The position numbers and the translations under genes were made by a program. DNA of 64,000 nucleotides from Photobacterium sanctipauli (lineage in GTDB: Bacteria > Pseudomonadota > Gammaproteobacteria > Enterobacterales > Vibrionaceae), in NCBI RefSeq assembly GCF_003026495.1, contig NZ_PYMA01000007.1, forward strand, positions 124,001 to 188,000, in the 5' to 3' direction. A model generated the notes under the pieces. The model ran no database searches, was not told where the DNA came from, and saw only the letters and a program-made list of their open reading frames with translations. Shown here piece after piece: positions 28,463 to 37,684 of the stretch; the stretch's first letter is position 1; each line of letters starts with the position of its first letter.

Positions 28463-29827
28463 CTAGGTTAATTTCTTACCGTTGGTTAACACCAGCGGCA
28501 GGCTAACCTGTACCTTTAGGCCACCGGCACTGCGGTTGCTCACCTGGATTTTACCCTCGTGCTGATCGATGATCCGCTTCACGATGGCCAAGCCCAGTCC
28601 CGTTCCTTCGGTATCGGATCCCCTGGCGGTATCGCCGCGGGTCAGAGGCTGGAACATTTTCGCCACCTGATCCGGGGCAATCCCAGGCCCGTCGTCCTCG
28701 ACACAGAACCACGCCATCTTGCGATCGGCTGTCACACCGCTGGAAATCTTCACCCAACCATTGCCGTAGCGCAGGGCGTTGGTCACCAAGTTGGCCACCG
28801 AACGCTTAATTGCCACGCCATTGGCATGGATCACCCCCGGCATCTTGGCCAGCTCAAGTTCAATCTTGCGCTCGTAGCCACCCTCGGTCTCGGCCACTTC
28901 TTCAAGCAAGATGCTCAAATCGAGCTCTTCCTCGGCCTGCTTCTTGGTCGACTTCAGGTAGTCCATGAACTGGCTGATGATCTCGTTACACTCCTCGGTA
29001 TCCTTAATCATGCTTTCGGCCAGGTAGCCATCTTCCGGCGACATCATCTCGGTCGCAAGGCGGATCCGAGTCAACGGTGTACGCAAGTCGTGGCTTACCC
29101 CGGCAAGCAATAATGCCCGGTCGTCCTCCAGCTGCTTGATCCCTTCCGACATATGGTTGAATGCCTTGGTCACGGCACGGATTTCCGACGCCCCCCTTTC
29201 CGGCAGCACCGGAGGCGTTTCGCCCCGGGCAACCTGCAAGGCCGCATTTTCCAGCGCCACCAGCGGGCGGTTCTGGATCCGGATAAACAACCAGCCACCG
29301 GCAATCACCATGAAGGCAATGATCAGGCTGTAATGGAACAACGGCGAGAAGTCATCTTCCTGCAGTTCCGATAACGGGATACGCATCAAGAAGCCGGGAA
29401 TGGCCTCGCTTCGCATCCACAGGACATAGCTGTCTGCCCCCAGCACCAAGCGTACCTCGGTCGGCGAATCAAGCTCCGCACTCATCTCCTCGCTGAGGTA
29501 TTCGATGACCGTTGCCTTGGCATACTCCTCAAGCTCGTCGGCATGCATCGGATCGGAACCGTCCTCGGCATGCAGCGTCACCCCGAGCTGCTCCAGCAAT
29601 TGGCGCCGGAGCGGGGTGTCGAGATGGAAAGATTGGCCATCCGCGAGCTGAACGTCTTCCTTTAGCATCAGCCTGACTTCGTAGGCCAATATCCGGTTGA
29701 ACTGCTGCAAGCTCGGCAGCAGCGCATAGTTCAGCACCGCCAAGTACGAGAAAATCTGGCTTGAAATCAACAAGCCAGCCAACAAGATAAGTGTTCGGGT
29801 AAAGGTACTGCGGGGCGACAATCGCAT
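28463..29827 (-). CDS. envZ: Osmosensor histidine kinase EnvZ
   Basis: EnvZ is the inner-membrane sensor kinase/phosphatase of OmpR. The 454-residue protein has a first membrane segment at residues 12-34, a periplasmic region to about 165, a second membrane segment near 168-186, a HAMP domain ([14 protein letters not shown]...), the phospho-acceptor motif [20 protein letters not shown] with its His near residue 245, and a catalytic domain with N box ([10 protein letters not shown]), G1 (VEDDGPGI) and G2 (GTGLGLAIV). It starts three bases after the ompR stop, so the pair is translationally linked. It is likely to control outer-membrane porins. Confidence 0.96.
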   Translation of the reverse strand: MRLSPRSTFTRTLILLAGLLISSQIFSYLAVLNYALLPSLQQFNRILAYEVRLMLKEDVQLADGQSFHLDTPLRRQLLEQLGVTLHAEDGSDPMHADELEEYAKATVIEYLSEEMSAELDSPTEVRLVLGADSYVLWMRSEAIPGFLMRIPLSELQEDDFSPLFHYSLIIAFMVIAGGWLFIRIQNRPLVALENAALQVARGETPPVLPERGASEIRAVTKAFNHMSEGIKQLEDDRALLLAGVSHDLRTPLTRIRLATEMMSPEDGYLAESMIKDTEECNEIISQFMDYLKSTKKQAEEELDLSILLEEVAETEGGYERKIELELAKMPGVIHANGVAIKRSVANLVTNALRYGNGWVKISSGVTADRKMAWFCVEDDGPGIAPDQVAKMFQPLTRGDTARGSDTEGTGLGLAIVKRIIDQHEGKIQVSNRSAGGLKVQVSLPLVLTNGKKLT

Positions 29828-29830
29828 GGC

Positions 29831-30550
29831 TTACGCCTCGCTGCCGTCCGGTACGAATACGTAGCCCAAGCCCCACACCGTTTGGATATAGCGAGGACGG
29901 CTCGGATCTTCTTCAATCATGCGGCGCAAGCGCGAAATCTGGACGTCAATCGAACGCTCCATCGCCGAGTACTCACGGCCACGGGCCATGTTCATCAGCT
30001 TGTCACGCGACATTGGCTCACGGGCGTTGGTCACCAGCGCTTTCAGTACCGCAAACTCGCCGGAGGTCAGCGGCATCGACTCTTCGCCACGGAACATCTC
30101 GCGGGTACCCAAGTTGAGGCGGAAGTCACCGAACTCAATGATCTTGCTGTCAACGCTAGGCGCACCCGGTGCTTCGACAGTCTGGCGGCGCAGTACCGCA
30201 CGGATACGGGCCAGTAGCTCACGCGGGTTGAACGGTTTAGGGAGGTAGTCATCGGCACCGACCTCCAGGCCGACGATACGGTCAACCTCGTCACCCTTGG
30301 CAGTCAGCATCAAAATCGGCAGCATGTTGTTGGCGTTGCGCAAGCGGCGGCAAATAGACAGGCCATCTTCACCTGGTAGCATCAAGTCCAGTACCATCAG
30401 GTGGAACGTTTCACGGGACAACAAACGATCCATTTGTTCGCCGTTGGCCACACTGCGTACCTGAAAACCCTGCTCAGACAGGTAGCGTTCCAGTAGCGCA
30501 CGCAGACGCATATCATCATCAACAACCAGAATCTTATAATTTTCCTGCAT
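29831..30550 (-). CDS. ompR: Response regulator OmpR
   Basis: The 239-residue protein has a receiver domain (acidic DDD at residues 11-13, phospho-acceptor Asp55 in VLDLMLPGEDG, and Lys near 105) and a C-terminal winged-helix DNA-binding domain ending SRLRRMIEEDPSRPRYIQTV. It is almost identical in layout to E. coli OmpR (239 residues). It precedes envZ in a two-gene operon on the minus strand, divergent from greB. Confidence 0.97.
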   Translation of the reverse strand: MQENYKILVVDDDMRLRALLERYLSEQGFQVRSVANGEQMDRLLSRETFHLMVLDLMLPGEDGLSICRRLRNANNMLPILMLTAKGDEVDRIVGLEVGADDYLPKPFNPRELLARIRAVLRRQTVEAPGAPSVDSKIIEFGDFRLNLGTREMFRGEESMPLTSGEFAVLKALVTNAREPMSRDKLMNMARGREYSAMERSIDVQISRLRRMIEEDPSRPRYIQTVWGLGYVFVPDGSEA

Positions 30551-30878
30551 ATTTCACCTTACTTGCATCGACCCAATTTATCGTGCTTTGCGCGTATTCT
30601 ACTCGACACACCCAGCGGTTAGCTGAAAATTGCGGCTAAAATAACCGCTAAATTGTTACCGATTATGTCGATCCGCACTGTGTGATTAATATCTCGCCGG
30701 CCAAATACTGGCACGAATATTTTTTGCCTATTGCTTAAACTAACCTAAATTCAATGAACTATCCAAAACAATACGTGATTGGTCCCCGGAGTATTGATCT
30801 CTGTAGCCCTTCAGTAGAGTATGGTGCATCTTTCATTTCTGTTCAGCTTTCAATAATTAAGCAGGATCGGCCCCAAGC
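30551..30878. other. Intergenic region between ompR and greB
   Basis: This 328-base divergent region must hold the promoters of ompR (leftward) and greB (rightward). On the minus strand a TAGAAT-like -10 lies near 30600, but I could not place a convincing -35. GCGG...CCGC forms a small dyad near 30634-30650. No small ORF or RNA gene is evident. Confidence 0.5.
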
Positions 30879-31346
30879 ATGAAAACCAACCTTATCACCC
30901 GCGAGGGTTACAACAAGCTTAGAGAAGAGCTCGACTTTCTATGGCGGGAAGAACGCCCCGAGGTCACCAAGAAAGTGACCTGGGCAGCCAGCTTGGGCGA
31001 CCGCTCAGAAAATGCCGACTACCAATACAACAAAAAGCGCCTGCGCGAAATCGACCGCCGGGTACGCTACCTGCGCAAGCGGCTGGAGCAGGTCCAAGTG
31101 GTCGACCATTCCCCCCAGCAAGACGGCAAGGTCTTTTTCGGTGCCTGGGTCGAGATCGAAAACGACGACGGCGACACCATGTCGTTCCGCATTGTCGGGC
31201 CGGATGAAATATACGGCCGCAACGACTACATTTCGATTGACTCCCCGATGGCACGCGCCCTGCTAAAAAAGGAAGTCGACGACGAATTCGAGGTCAACAC
31301 GCCCAATGGCAAGAAAGAATGGTTCGTCAATGCCATTCGCTACTAG
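30879..31346 (+). CDS. greB: Transcription elongation factor GreB
   Basis: GreB rescues backtracked RNA polymerase by stimulating cleavage of the nascent RNA. The 155-residue protein has the N-terminal coiled coil with the catalytic acidic pair in GDRSENADYQYNKKRLREIDRR (residues 43-64, quoted in parts of the tip) and the C-terminal FKBP-like domain (SFRIVGPDEI, SPMARALLKKEVDDE). The basic patch in the coiled coil marks GreB rather than GreA. It is followed by tex, as in E. coli (greB-yhgF), and is divergent from ompR, also as in E. coli. Confidence 0.95.
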   Translation: MKTNLITREGYNKLREELDFLWREERPEVTKKVTWAASLGDRSENADYQYNKKRLREIDRRVRYLRKRLEQVQVVDHSPQQDGKVFFGAWVEIENDDGDTMSFRIVGPDEIYGRNDYISIDSPMARALLKKEVDDEFEVNTPNGKKEWFVNAIRY

Positions 31347-31437
31347 GCAACTGACACGCTTCTAACACAGCGTACCTTGTCTACACCCCAAACGGCCGTA
31401 GAATGGTGCGCTCAATGACAAAAAGAGAAACAAACGG

Positions 31438-33774
31438 ATGAGCAACACGATCAACCAGATGATTGCCGGTGAGCTAAATGTTCGTAACGAACAAGTCACC
31501 GCCGCAGTGACCCTGCTCGACGATGGCAACACCGTCCCTTTCATCGCCCGTTACCGTAAGGAAGTCACCGGTGGGCTAGACGATACCCAACTCCGTACCC
31601 TTGAATCCCGTCTTGGCTACCTGCGCGAGCTGGACGACCGCCGCCAAGTGATCATCAAGTCGATCACCGAGCAAAGTAAGATGACCCCCGAGCTGCAAGC
31701 TGACATTGCCTCGGCCGATAGCAAAACCCGCCTTGAAGATCTGTACCTGCCTTATAAGCCAAAGCGCCGCACCAAAGGACAGATCGCCATTGAGGCCGGA
31801 CTTGAGCCATTAGCCGACACCCTATGGCAGGATCCAAGCCAAACACCCGAGGTACTGGCAAGCGACTTTGTCGCCGCCGATAAGGGCATTGCCGACACCA
31901 AGGCCGCCCTTGACGGTGCCCGTGCTATCTTGATGGAGCGTTTCGCCGAAGACGCAACCCTGCTGGATAAAATCCGCCGCCACCTGCAAAACAACGCCGA
32001 GCTGACCTCCCGCGTGGTCGAGGGCAAAGAGCAGGAAGGCGCCAAGTTCAAAGACTACTTCGAGTACAGCGAAGCACTGAAAAATGTGCCGTCTCACCGC
32101 GCCCTTGCCTTGTTCCGTGGCCGTAACGAAGGCGTGCTGCAGCTCACCCTCAATGCCGATCCGCAACAGGAAGAAGGCGTGCGCGGCTCCTACTGCGAAG
32201 TCATGATCGCCGATCACTACGCTGTCAACCTCGGCACCCAACCGGCCGACACCTGGCGCAAGCAAGTGATCAGCTGGGCATGGCGGATCAAAATCCTGAT
32301 GCACCTCGAAACCGAGCTGATGAGCGCATTGCGCGAAAAGGCAGAGGACGGGGCCATGCAGGTATTTGCCGACAACCTCAAGGACTTGCTAATGGCGGCA
32401 CCCGCCGGCCCGCGCGTCACCCTGGCGCTCGACCCGGGCCTGCGCACCGGCTGTAAGGTTGCCGTGGTTGACCAGACCGGCAAGCTGCTCGATACCGCCA
32501 CCATCTATCCGCACACCGCCCGTGCCCGCGTCGCCGAAGCCGAGGCTGCAGTGCTGGCGCTTATCACCAAGCACGACGTCAACCTGATTGCGATCGGTAA
32601 CGGGACTGCTTCACGTGAAACAGATGCCTTCGTTGCCCAGCTGCTTAAGGACAACAACCTGAAAATCCAGAGCGTCATGGTGAGCGAAGCCGGCGCCTCG
32701 GTCTATTCGGCCTCCGAACTGGCAGCCAATGAATTCCCGAACCTGGATGTCTCCCTGCGCGGCGCGGTTTCGATTGGTCGCCGCCTGCAAGACCCGTTGG
32801 CCGAGCTGGTGAAGATTGATCCTAAGTCTATCGGTGTTGGCCAGTACCAGCACGATGTCAGTCAAAGCATGCTGGCCAAGCGCCTGGATGCCGTGGTCGA
32901 GGACTGTGTAAACGCCGTTGGTGTGGACGTGAACACCGCTTCCCCCGCCCTGCTGACCCGCGTTGCCGGCCTTAACACCACGATTGCCCAGAACATCGTT
33001 AACTACCGCGATGACAACGGCCGCTTTGAGAACCGCACCACCCTGAAGAAAGTGGCTCGCCTTGGCCCTAAAGCCTTCGAGCAGTGCGCGGGCTTCCTGC
33101 GCATCATGAACGGCAAGAACCCGCTTGATAGCTCGGCGGTACACCCCGAGTCATACGCCGTGGTCAAAAACATTGCTGCCGCCAACGATAAGGCAATGGA
33201 TGCGATCATCGGCAACAGCGACTTCCTGCGCGGACTCAAGGCTGCCGACTATACCGACGAGAAATTCGGTGTACCGACCGTCACCGACATCATCAGCGAG
33301 CTCGACAAGCCCGGCCGCGACCCGCGCCCGGAGTTCAAGACCGCCACCTTCGCCGAGGGCGTCAACGAGGTCAAAGACTTGATCCCGGGCATGGTACTGG
33401 AAGGGGTGATCACCAACGTCACCAACTTTGGTGCCTTTGTCGATGTCGGCGTCCACCAAGATGGCCTGGTGCACATCTCGGCCCTGTCCGACAAGTTCGT
33501 ATCCGACCCGCGCGAAGTGGTGAAGGCCGGCGATGTCGTCAAGGTCAAGGTGATGGAAGTCGACTTGCAGCGCAAGCGTATCGGCATGTCGATGCGACTC
33601 AATGACGAGCCGGGGCAAGAAAAGCCGGCCCGCAAGCCACAAGGCCAGCGCCCGGACACTCGCCCGCAAAATACTCGCCAGCATGGCAACAAGCAGCGTA
33701 ACGAGCAACCAGCCGGCGGGGCAATGGGTGGCGCCTTTGCCGCGGCGTTTGCCAACGCCAAGCAGAAAAAGTAA
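31438..33774 (+). CDS. tex: RNA-binding transcription accessory protein Tex (YhgF)
   Basis: The 778-residue Tex protein has the N-terminal Tex helical domain ([20 protein letters not shown] near residues 28-47), a YqgF/RNase H-like domain ([17 protein letters not shown] near 325-341), helix-hairpin-helix elements ([15 protein letters not shown] near 497) and a C-terminal S1 RNA-binding domain ([21 protein letters not shown] near 650-670). The tail is rich in Lys, Gln and Arg. Tex associates with RNA polymerase and nucleic acids; its exact role differs between species. It lies 91 bases after greB, possibly in the same transcript. Confidence 0.95.
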   Translation: MSNTINQMIAGELNVRNEQVTAAVTLLDDGNTVPFIARYRKEVTGGLDDTQLRTLESRLGYLRELDDRRQVIIKSITEQSKMTPELQADIASADSKTRLEDLYLPYKPKRRTKGQIAIEAGLEPLADTLWQDPSQTPEVLASDFVAADKGIADTKAALDGARAILMERFAEDATLLDKIRRHLQNNAELTSRVVEGKEQEGAKFKDYFEYSEALKNVPSHRALALFRGRNEGVLQLTLNADPQQEEGVRGSYCEVMIADHYAVNLGTQPADTWRKQVISWAWRIKILMHLETELMSALREKAEDGAMQVFADNLKDLLMAAPAGPRVTLALDPGLRTGCKVAVVDQTGKLLDTATIYPHTARARVAEAEAAVLALITKHDVNLIAIGNGTASRETDAFVAQLLKDNNLKIQSVMVSEAGASVYSASELAANEFPNLDVSLRGAVSIGRRLQDPLAELVKIDPKSIGVGQYQHDVSQSMLAKRLDAVVEDCVNAVGVDVNTASPALLTRVAGLNTTIAQNIVNYRDDNGRFENRTTLKKVARLGPKAFEQCAGFLRIMNGKNPLDSSAVHPESYAVVKNIAAANDKAMDAIIGNSDFLRGLKAADYTDEKFGVPTVTDIISELDKPGRDPRPEFKTATFAEGVNEVKDLIPGMVLEGVITNVTNFGAFVDVGVHQDGLVHISALSDKFVSDPREVVKAGDVVKVKVMEVDLQRKRIGMSMRLNDEPGQEKPARKPQGQRPDTRPQNTRQHGNKQRNEQPAGGAMGGAFAAAFANAKQKK

Positions 33775-33811
33775 CCGGCCAGCCGCCGATTGGCAGGGCC
33801 AATAAACGACG

Positions 33812-33841
33812 AAGAGCCAGCAATGCTGGCTCTTTTTGTTT
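33812..33841 (+). terminator. Rho-independent terminator after tex
   Basis: AAGAGCCAGCA pairs perfectly with TGCTGGCTCTT around an A-T turn and is followed by TTTGTTTTTG. It lies about 38 bases after the tex stop. Confidence 0.9.
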
Positions 33842-33873
33842 TTGTGTTCGGGCTAAAAAATCAACGCAGCCGC

Positions 33874-34335
33874 TTACAGCACCACCAAATATTCGGTGGG
33901 AGGGTTGGGTACCGTCGACTGGGCATATTTATGGGCAACCACCCCCTTGGTACGCTCATTGGCACTGATGGCCTCCAGGGCCTCGAGTACCTCGCGCGGG
34001 AGCTTGATATGCATTGAATAACCGAGATCGGTCACATCGGCCATATAGCTGTCAGCCGACAACGCCTTGACCAGCTGCTCGAATTCATCCTGGTAGCCGT
34101 ACTGCTTTTCGGCAACGACAGGATCATGGTAATCGGGATGCTCGCTCGGATCCCAAGAGGGCTTCTTGAGCTGTTTTTCGTCACTGCTCAGCGGCTTCTC
34201 GCGCGCCGAGGCAGCCATTTCAGCAGGCGGGGTAATTTTCTCACGTACACGATTATCCCGCGCAGCCTGTTCGGTTGGCGGATTAACCGAAGGCGCAAAG
34301 GTAGGTGCACCAACTTGTACGGGGGTTACTAGCAT
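33874..34335 (-). CDS. Uncharacterised protein, soluble, Pro-rich N-terminus
   Basis: I do not recognise a characterised family. The 153-residue product from the ATG at 34335 (an in-frame TTG lies six codons upstream) has a low-complexity first half rich in Pro, Ala, Glu and Lys, with PPTEQAARDNRVREKI and DEKQLKKPSWDPSEHPDY. The second half is more globular, with GYSMHIKLPREVLEALEAIS and ends TVPNPPTEYLVVL. No signal peptide or membrane segment is visible. It lies about 40 bases after the next gene upstream on the same strand; both are probably one transcript. The convergent neighbour is tex. Function unknown. Confidence 0.65.
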   Translation of the reverse strand: MLVTPVQVGAPTFAPSVNPPTEQAARDNRVREKITPPAEMAASAREKPLSSDEKQLKKPSWDPSEHPDYHDPVVAEKQYGYQDEFEQLVKALSADSYMADVTDLGYSMHIKLPREVLEALEAISANERTKGVVAHKYAQSTVPNPPTEYLVVL

Positions 34336-34377
34336 GCTGATGCAGTTCTCCAAGCATCAGCCAATGGTTAACGCAGC

Positions 34378-34740
34378 CTAGGCAATGGCCAGCAATACGG
34401 TGGCAACCGTCCCCAGCGCAGACAGCACCTGCCCTGCGGTGTAGAAGTCGTCCGTATTTTCTTTTACTTCATCCGGGTGGTCCATACCCAAAGCGCCATA
34501 GGCAAACGACTCGGCCTTGCCTGCCGAATCTTTCTCCGTCGAACCATCAGCCTGGGTCGATTGCTGAGCTACTTCCTCGGCCTGCTTGAGCTTGGCTTCC
34601 TCGGAAATCGATACGGTGGTTTGGGCCACAACGGGTTTATCGGCTTCCTGACCGCCTTGCGCTTGCTTGGCTGCCGCCGCCGATGCTTTTAGGCTCGACG
34701 GGGAATAAGTAGCATTTTGGTTTATGTTTCCAATTGTCAT
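34378..34740 (-). CDS. Uncharacterised protein with hydrophobic C-terminal tail
   Basis: This 120-residue protein is of unknown function. The N-terminal 60 residues are Ala/Gln/Lys-rich and probably disordered or helical, with TTVSISEEAKLKQAEE; a conserved-looking core FAYGALGMDHPDEV follows near residue 80; the last 20 residues (AGQVLSALGTVATVLLAIA) could form a C-terminal membrane anchor. I recall similar small proteins in other Vibrionaceae and Aeromonadaceae but cannot verify that. It begins a two-gene minus-strand unit between tex and bioH. Confidence 0.68.
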   Translation of the reverse strand: MTIGNINQNATYSPSSLKASAAAAKQAQGGQEADKPVVAQTTVSISEEAKLKQAEEVAQQSTQADGSTEKDSAGKAESFAYGALGMDHPDEVKENTDDFYTAGQVLSALGTVATVLLAIA

Positions 34741-34851
34741 TTATGGCCTCTCTATCCCAGAGCACTTCCATTGTTTAGTTATCGGCAACTTTTCTCTAAA
34801 GTTTAAAAAAATGTTACCGACCTGCCACACATGACCTCGGTAGGATCTAGC

Positions 34852-35616
34852 CTAGCCGATAAAGTCCTTCAATACCCGAATAAATTCATCGGGATGGGAA
34901 ATAAACGGGGCATGGGATGCCAAGGCAAAAATTTGCCGCTGGGAATCCGGGGCAAGGCTATCGAGCGCCTTTGCCACCCTCACCGGTACCAGACCGTCCA
35001 ACCGGCCATATATCCGCAACCAGGGCTGGGCAATCTCCCCAAGCCGGTCGCGCAAGTCGACTTCCTCAAGCATTTGCAGCCCGGCCGCCAATGCCTGCGG
35101 GTTCGGAGCTGGCCGCGACAATACCGCCTCTTTAAGGCGCTTGATATCCTGCCGCGCCGATGGGCTACCCATCGCTTGCAACGCCAGGAAGCGCTCGACC
35201 GTGGCCTGAAAGTCCTCATCAAGCTGGCGCCGGAAGTCTGCCAAGACCTCAGGCTTGATCCCCCGCCATGTGTGTTGCGCCGCAAACCGTGGGGAGCTCG
35301 CCACCGTCACCAGTTGGCTGACTCGCTCGGGAGCAAGCAATGCTGCTTGCGTGGCCACCAAACCGCCCAGTGACCAACCCAACCAGGTTGCCGACGCTGG
35401 TGAATTATCAAGCAACTGGCGTGCCATTTCTTCAACACTCTCGGCAAAAAGTTCATGGCTATGGCCGTACCCGGGCAAGTCAACCACATGGACCCGATAA
35501 TGCTCAGATAAGACCGGGATCAACTGCTGCCATGCAGCACCGTTCATTCCCCAGCCATGAATGAGAACCAGATCGGAACCTTGGCCTTCGCTATGCCAGT
35601 AAAGCTTGGCTGTCAT
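34852..35616 (-). CDS. bioH: Pimeloyl-ACP methyl ester carboxylesterase BioH
   Basis: BioH releases pimeloyl-ACP from its methyl ester, ending pimelate synthesis for biotin. The 254-residue alpha/beta hydrolase has the oxyanion HGWGMNG region (residues 20-26), the nucleophile elbow GWSLGG with Ser near residue 81, the Asp in YGRLDGLVP near 207 and the catalytic His in SHAPFISHP near 235. Length is normal. It is divergent from comF with about 36 bases between the starts, and nfuA follows comF, the same bioH-gntX-nfuA order as E. coli. Confidence 0.94.
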   Translation of the reverse strand: MTAKLYWHSEGQGSDLVLIHGWGMNGAAWQQLIPVLSEHYRVHVVDLPGYGHSHELFAESVEEMARQLLDNSPASATWLGWSLGGLVATQAALLAPERVSQLVTVASSPRFAAQHTWRGIKPEVLADFRRQLDEDFQATVERFLALQAMGSPSARQDIKRLKEAVLSRPAPNPQALAAGLQMLEEVDLRDRLGEIAQPWLRIYGRLDGLVPVRVAKALDSLAPDSQRQIFALASHAPFISHPDEFIRVLKDFIG

Positions 35617-35652
35617 CTATATTTCCTTTATTTCAGCCTCAGGATGACCAAG

Positions 35653-36378
35653 ATGGTATCGCCATTCACCCTGTTCGCCAACACCTTGCCCACTCCACCA
35701 TACTGCCAGCTATGCCGCCTACCCATTGAATCAAGCCACCAGCCGGATAACGAACCGGGCAGCAAGCTATGGTGTCGTCACTGCCGCCAGCGCTTTCCCC
35801 AGCCTCCCTACTGCCGGCGCTGCGGTGCCAATACCGTGAGCATGAGCACCTATTGCGGCAGCTGCCTTGCCCAACCACCGCCATGGCAGCACTTCGTTCG
35901 CCTGGGTGAATACCGTTTTCCGCTACGAACCCTGGTTCACCAGTTCAAGTTCGGTCGCAAGTTTTGGCTGGCCCAGCCCCTTGGCCACCTGCTGGCCGCG
36001 CAGATCAGCGAACCGGCAGAGGCGATGATAGCGGTTCCTTTGCACCCGCTCCGCCGCCTCTATCGCAGTTTCAACCAAAGCGCGCTATTGGCTGCCGCCA
36101 TTGCCGATAAAACCCCGAGCCGCTACCTGCCCGATGCCATACGACGCCGACGCTATACCCGCCCGCAACACCGGCTCAACCGCCAACAGCGCCAGCACAA
36201 CCTTCATCAGGCATTTATACTTAAAGAACAGCCATTACCCAGCCATATCGCCATTGTCGATGATGTCGTCACCACCGGAAGCACGGTCGGTGCTATTGCC
36301 AAACTACTTAAGCTACATGGCGTCGAACGGATAGATATTTACTGCCTTTGCTACACCCCGACGGCGAAAAATCCATAA
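35653..36378 (+). CDS. comF: ComF family protein (GntX/phosphoribosyltransferase-like)
   Basis: The protein of about 241 residues has an N-terminal zinc-binding region with four CxxC-like pairs (CQLC, CRHC, CRRC and CGSC) and a C-terminal phosphoribosyltransferase domain with the PRPP-type motif IAIVDDVVTTGSTVGAIA near residue 198-215. ComF proteins function in DNA uptake in naturally competent bacteria, including Vibrio; the E. coli homologue is GntX/YhgH. The ATG at 35653 follows AGGA at good spacing; an in-frame ATG lies three codons upstream. It is divergent from bioH and upstream of nfuA. Confidence 0.9.
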   Translation: MVSPFTLFANTLPTPPYCQLCRLPIESSHQPDNEPGSKLWCRHCRQRFPQPPYCRRCGANTVSMSTYCGSCLAQPPPWQHFVRLGEYRFPLRTLVHQFKFGRKFWLAQPLGHLLAAQISEPAEAMIAVPLHPLRRLYRSFNQSALLAAAIADKTPSRYLPDAIRRRRYTRPQHRLNRQQRQHNLHQAFILKEQPLPSHIAIVDDVVTTGSTVGAIAKLLKLHGVERIDIYCLCYTPTAKNP

Positions 36379-36489
36379 AAAGCCTTCAGAACCGAACTGA
36401 AATCATAGATGTTTCGAATAATGGGTGATAGAAAGGGCAGCAAAGAGTAGAATAGAATTAATCTTACTAATTAAGTCAGGTATTACGTC

Positions 36490-37074
36490 GTGTCTATGAT
36501 TACTATTTCTGAAAATGCTCAACAGCACTTCGGCAAACTTTTGGCCCAGCAGCCAGAAGGTACAAACATCCGCGTATTCGTGGTTAACCCTGGTACTCAA
36601 AACGCAGAGTGCGGCGTGTCGTACTGCCCGCCGGAAGCCGTTGAAGCCACCGATACTGAAATCAAGCTGGATCTGTTCTCAGCATTCATCGACGAGCTAA
36701 GCTTACCTTTCCTTGAAGATGCCGAGATCGATTTTGTAACCGACAAAATGGGCTCACAGCTAACCCTGAAGGCACCCAACGCCAAAGTACGCAAAGTCTC
36801 TGACGATGCGCCGCTGATGGAGCGCGTGGATTACGTGATCCAAACTCAGGTTAACCCGCAGCTTGCAGGCCACGGTGGTCACGTTTCTCTGGCAGAAATT
36901 ACCGAGGACGGTGTTGCTATCCTTCAGTTCGGCGGCGGTTGCAACGGCTGCTCAATGGTGGATGTCACCCTGAAAGAAGGTATCGAGAAAGAGCTACTTG
37001 CCCAGTTTGCTGGCGAGTTGACCGGTGTTCGCGATGTAACCGAGCACGCTCGCGGCGAGCACTCATACTACTAA
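36490..37074 (+). CDS. nfuA: Fe-S biogenesis scaffold/carrier NfuA
   Basis: NfuA carries a [4Fe-4S] cluster and passes it to client proteins, especially under oxidative stress or low iron. The 194-residue protein has an N-terminal A-type-like domain ([20 protein letters not shown] near residues 33-52) and a C-terminal Nfu domain with the ligand motif [12 protein letters not shown] near residue 147-158. The GTG at 36490 is preferred because AGG lies nine bases upstream; an ATG two codons further in is possible. It follows comF by 111 bases, as in E. coli, and is followed by a strong terminator. Confidence 0.96.
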   Translation: MSMITISENAQQHFGKLLAQQPEGTNIRVFVVNPGTQNAECGVSYCPPEAVEATDTEIKLDLFSAFIDELSLPFLEDAEIDFVTDKMGSQLTLKAPNAKVRKVSDDAPLMERVDYVIQTQVNPQLAGHGGHVSLAEITEDGVAILQFGGGCNGCSMVDVTLKEGIEKELLAQFAGELTGVRDVTEHARGEHSYY

Positions 37075-37106
37075 GCACCCATGCTTAGATACCTACCGCC
37101 AAATAG

Positions 37107-37139
37107 CAAAAAGCCAGCATCAGTATGCTGGCTTTTTTA
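37107..37139 (+). terminator. Rho-independent terminator after nfuA
   Basis: AAAAGCCAGCAT pairs perfectly with ATGCTGGCTTTT around CAGT and is followed by further T. It lies 33 bases after the stop and may also serve the convergent 3D-domain gene. Confidence 0.92.
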
Positions 37140-37188
37140 ATCGGACGATTATATCCGGCGACACTCTCGTGCACACCCGGGTTAGGCG

Positions 37189-37581
37189 TTATACCTCTAT
37201 CACCGTAATGGTCACGCTGCGGCGTCCCCAGTTTCGGGCGGCTTGGATATCTTTACCCATATAGATATCGATTTTCTTGCTCCAGCGCTTGTTCATCTTG
37301 TCGAGAACAACATACTCGCCAGGCAAACCTGAAATCTTCACCCTGCTACCGTGCTTTAGGCCCATGCTGAGCAAATCGCGCGAAACGGCAATTACCTTCA
37401 TGCCCGGCTTAAGCCGATCACCCCAAGCGGCAATCGTCGGGTTGGCATTGGTCTGGGCGCGCACCGAGTTGTATGCCGTCGCCGTGACTTTCAATGTTTG
37501 TCCTTGGAGGGAAGCGCTCGCCGGCATCCCCCAACTCAAGGTCATAATGGACAATAAAATCCCAAAAAACGCTTTTTTCAT
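37189..37581 (-). CDS. Exported 3D-domain protein
   Basis: The 130-residue protein has a signal peptide (residues 1-24, ending ASAS) and a single 3D domain of the double-psi beta-barrel type found in lytic transglycosylases and MltA-like enzymes: VTATAYNSVRAQTNANPTIAAWG near residue 32-54, GSRVKISG near 80 and LDKMNKRWSKKIDIYMG near 92-108. The Asp residues of the 3D motif are D93 and D104. It is expected in the periplasm and may act on or bind peptidoglycan, but it lacks a known catalytic domain. It is convergent with nfuA; upstream lies the MATE exporter gene. Confidence 0.78.
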   Translation of the reverse strand: MKKAFFGILLSIMTLSWGMPASASLQGQTLKVTATAYNSVRAQTNANPTIAAWGDRLKPGMKVIAVSRDLLSMGLKHGSRVKISGLPGEYVVLDKMNKRWSKKIDIYMGKDIQAARNWGRRSVTITVIEV

Positions 37582-37684
37582 CTGTACTACCCATGCAAAA
37601 CTGGTCGTAATTTAAACAGATCATATAGTTGATGGGTAGCTTTTTTTACCGCAAAAAAGGGATAGTTTAGTTATAAAAACCTAA

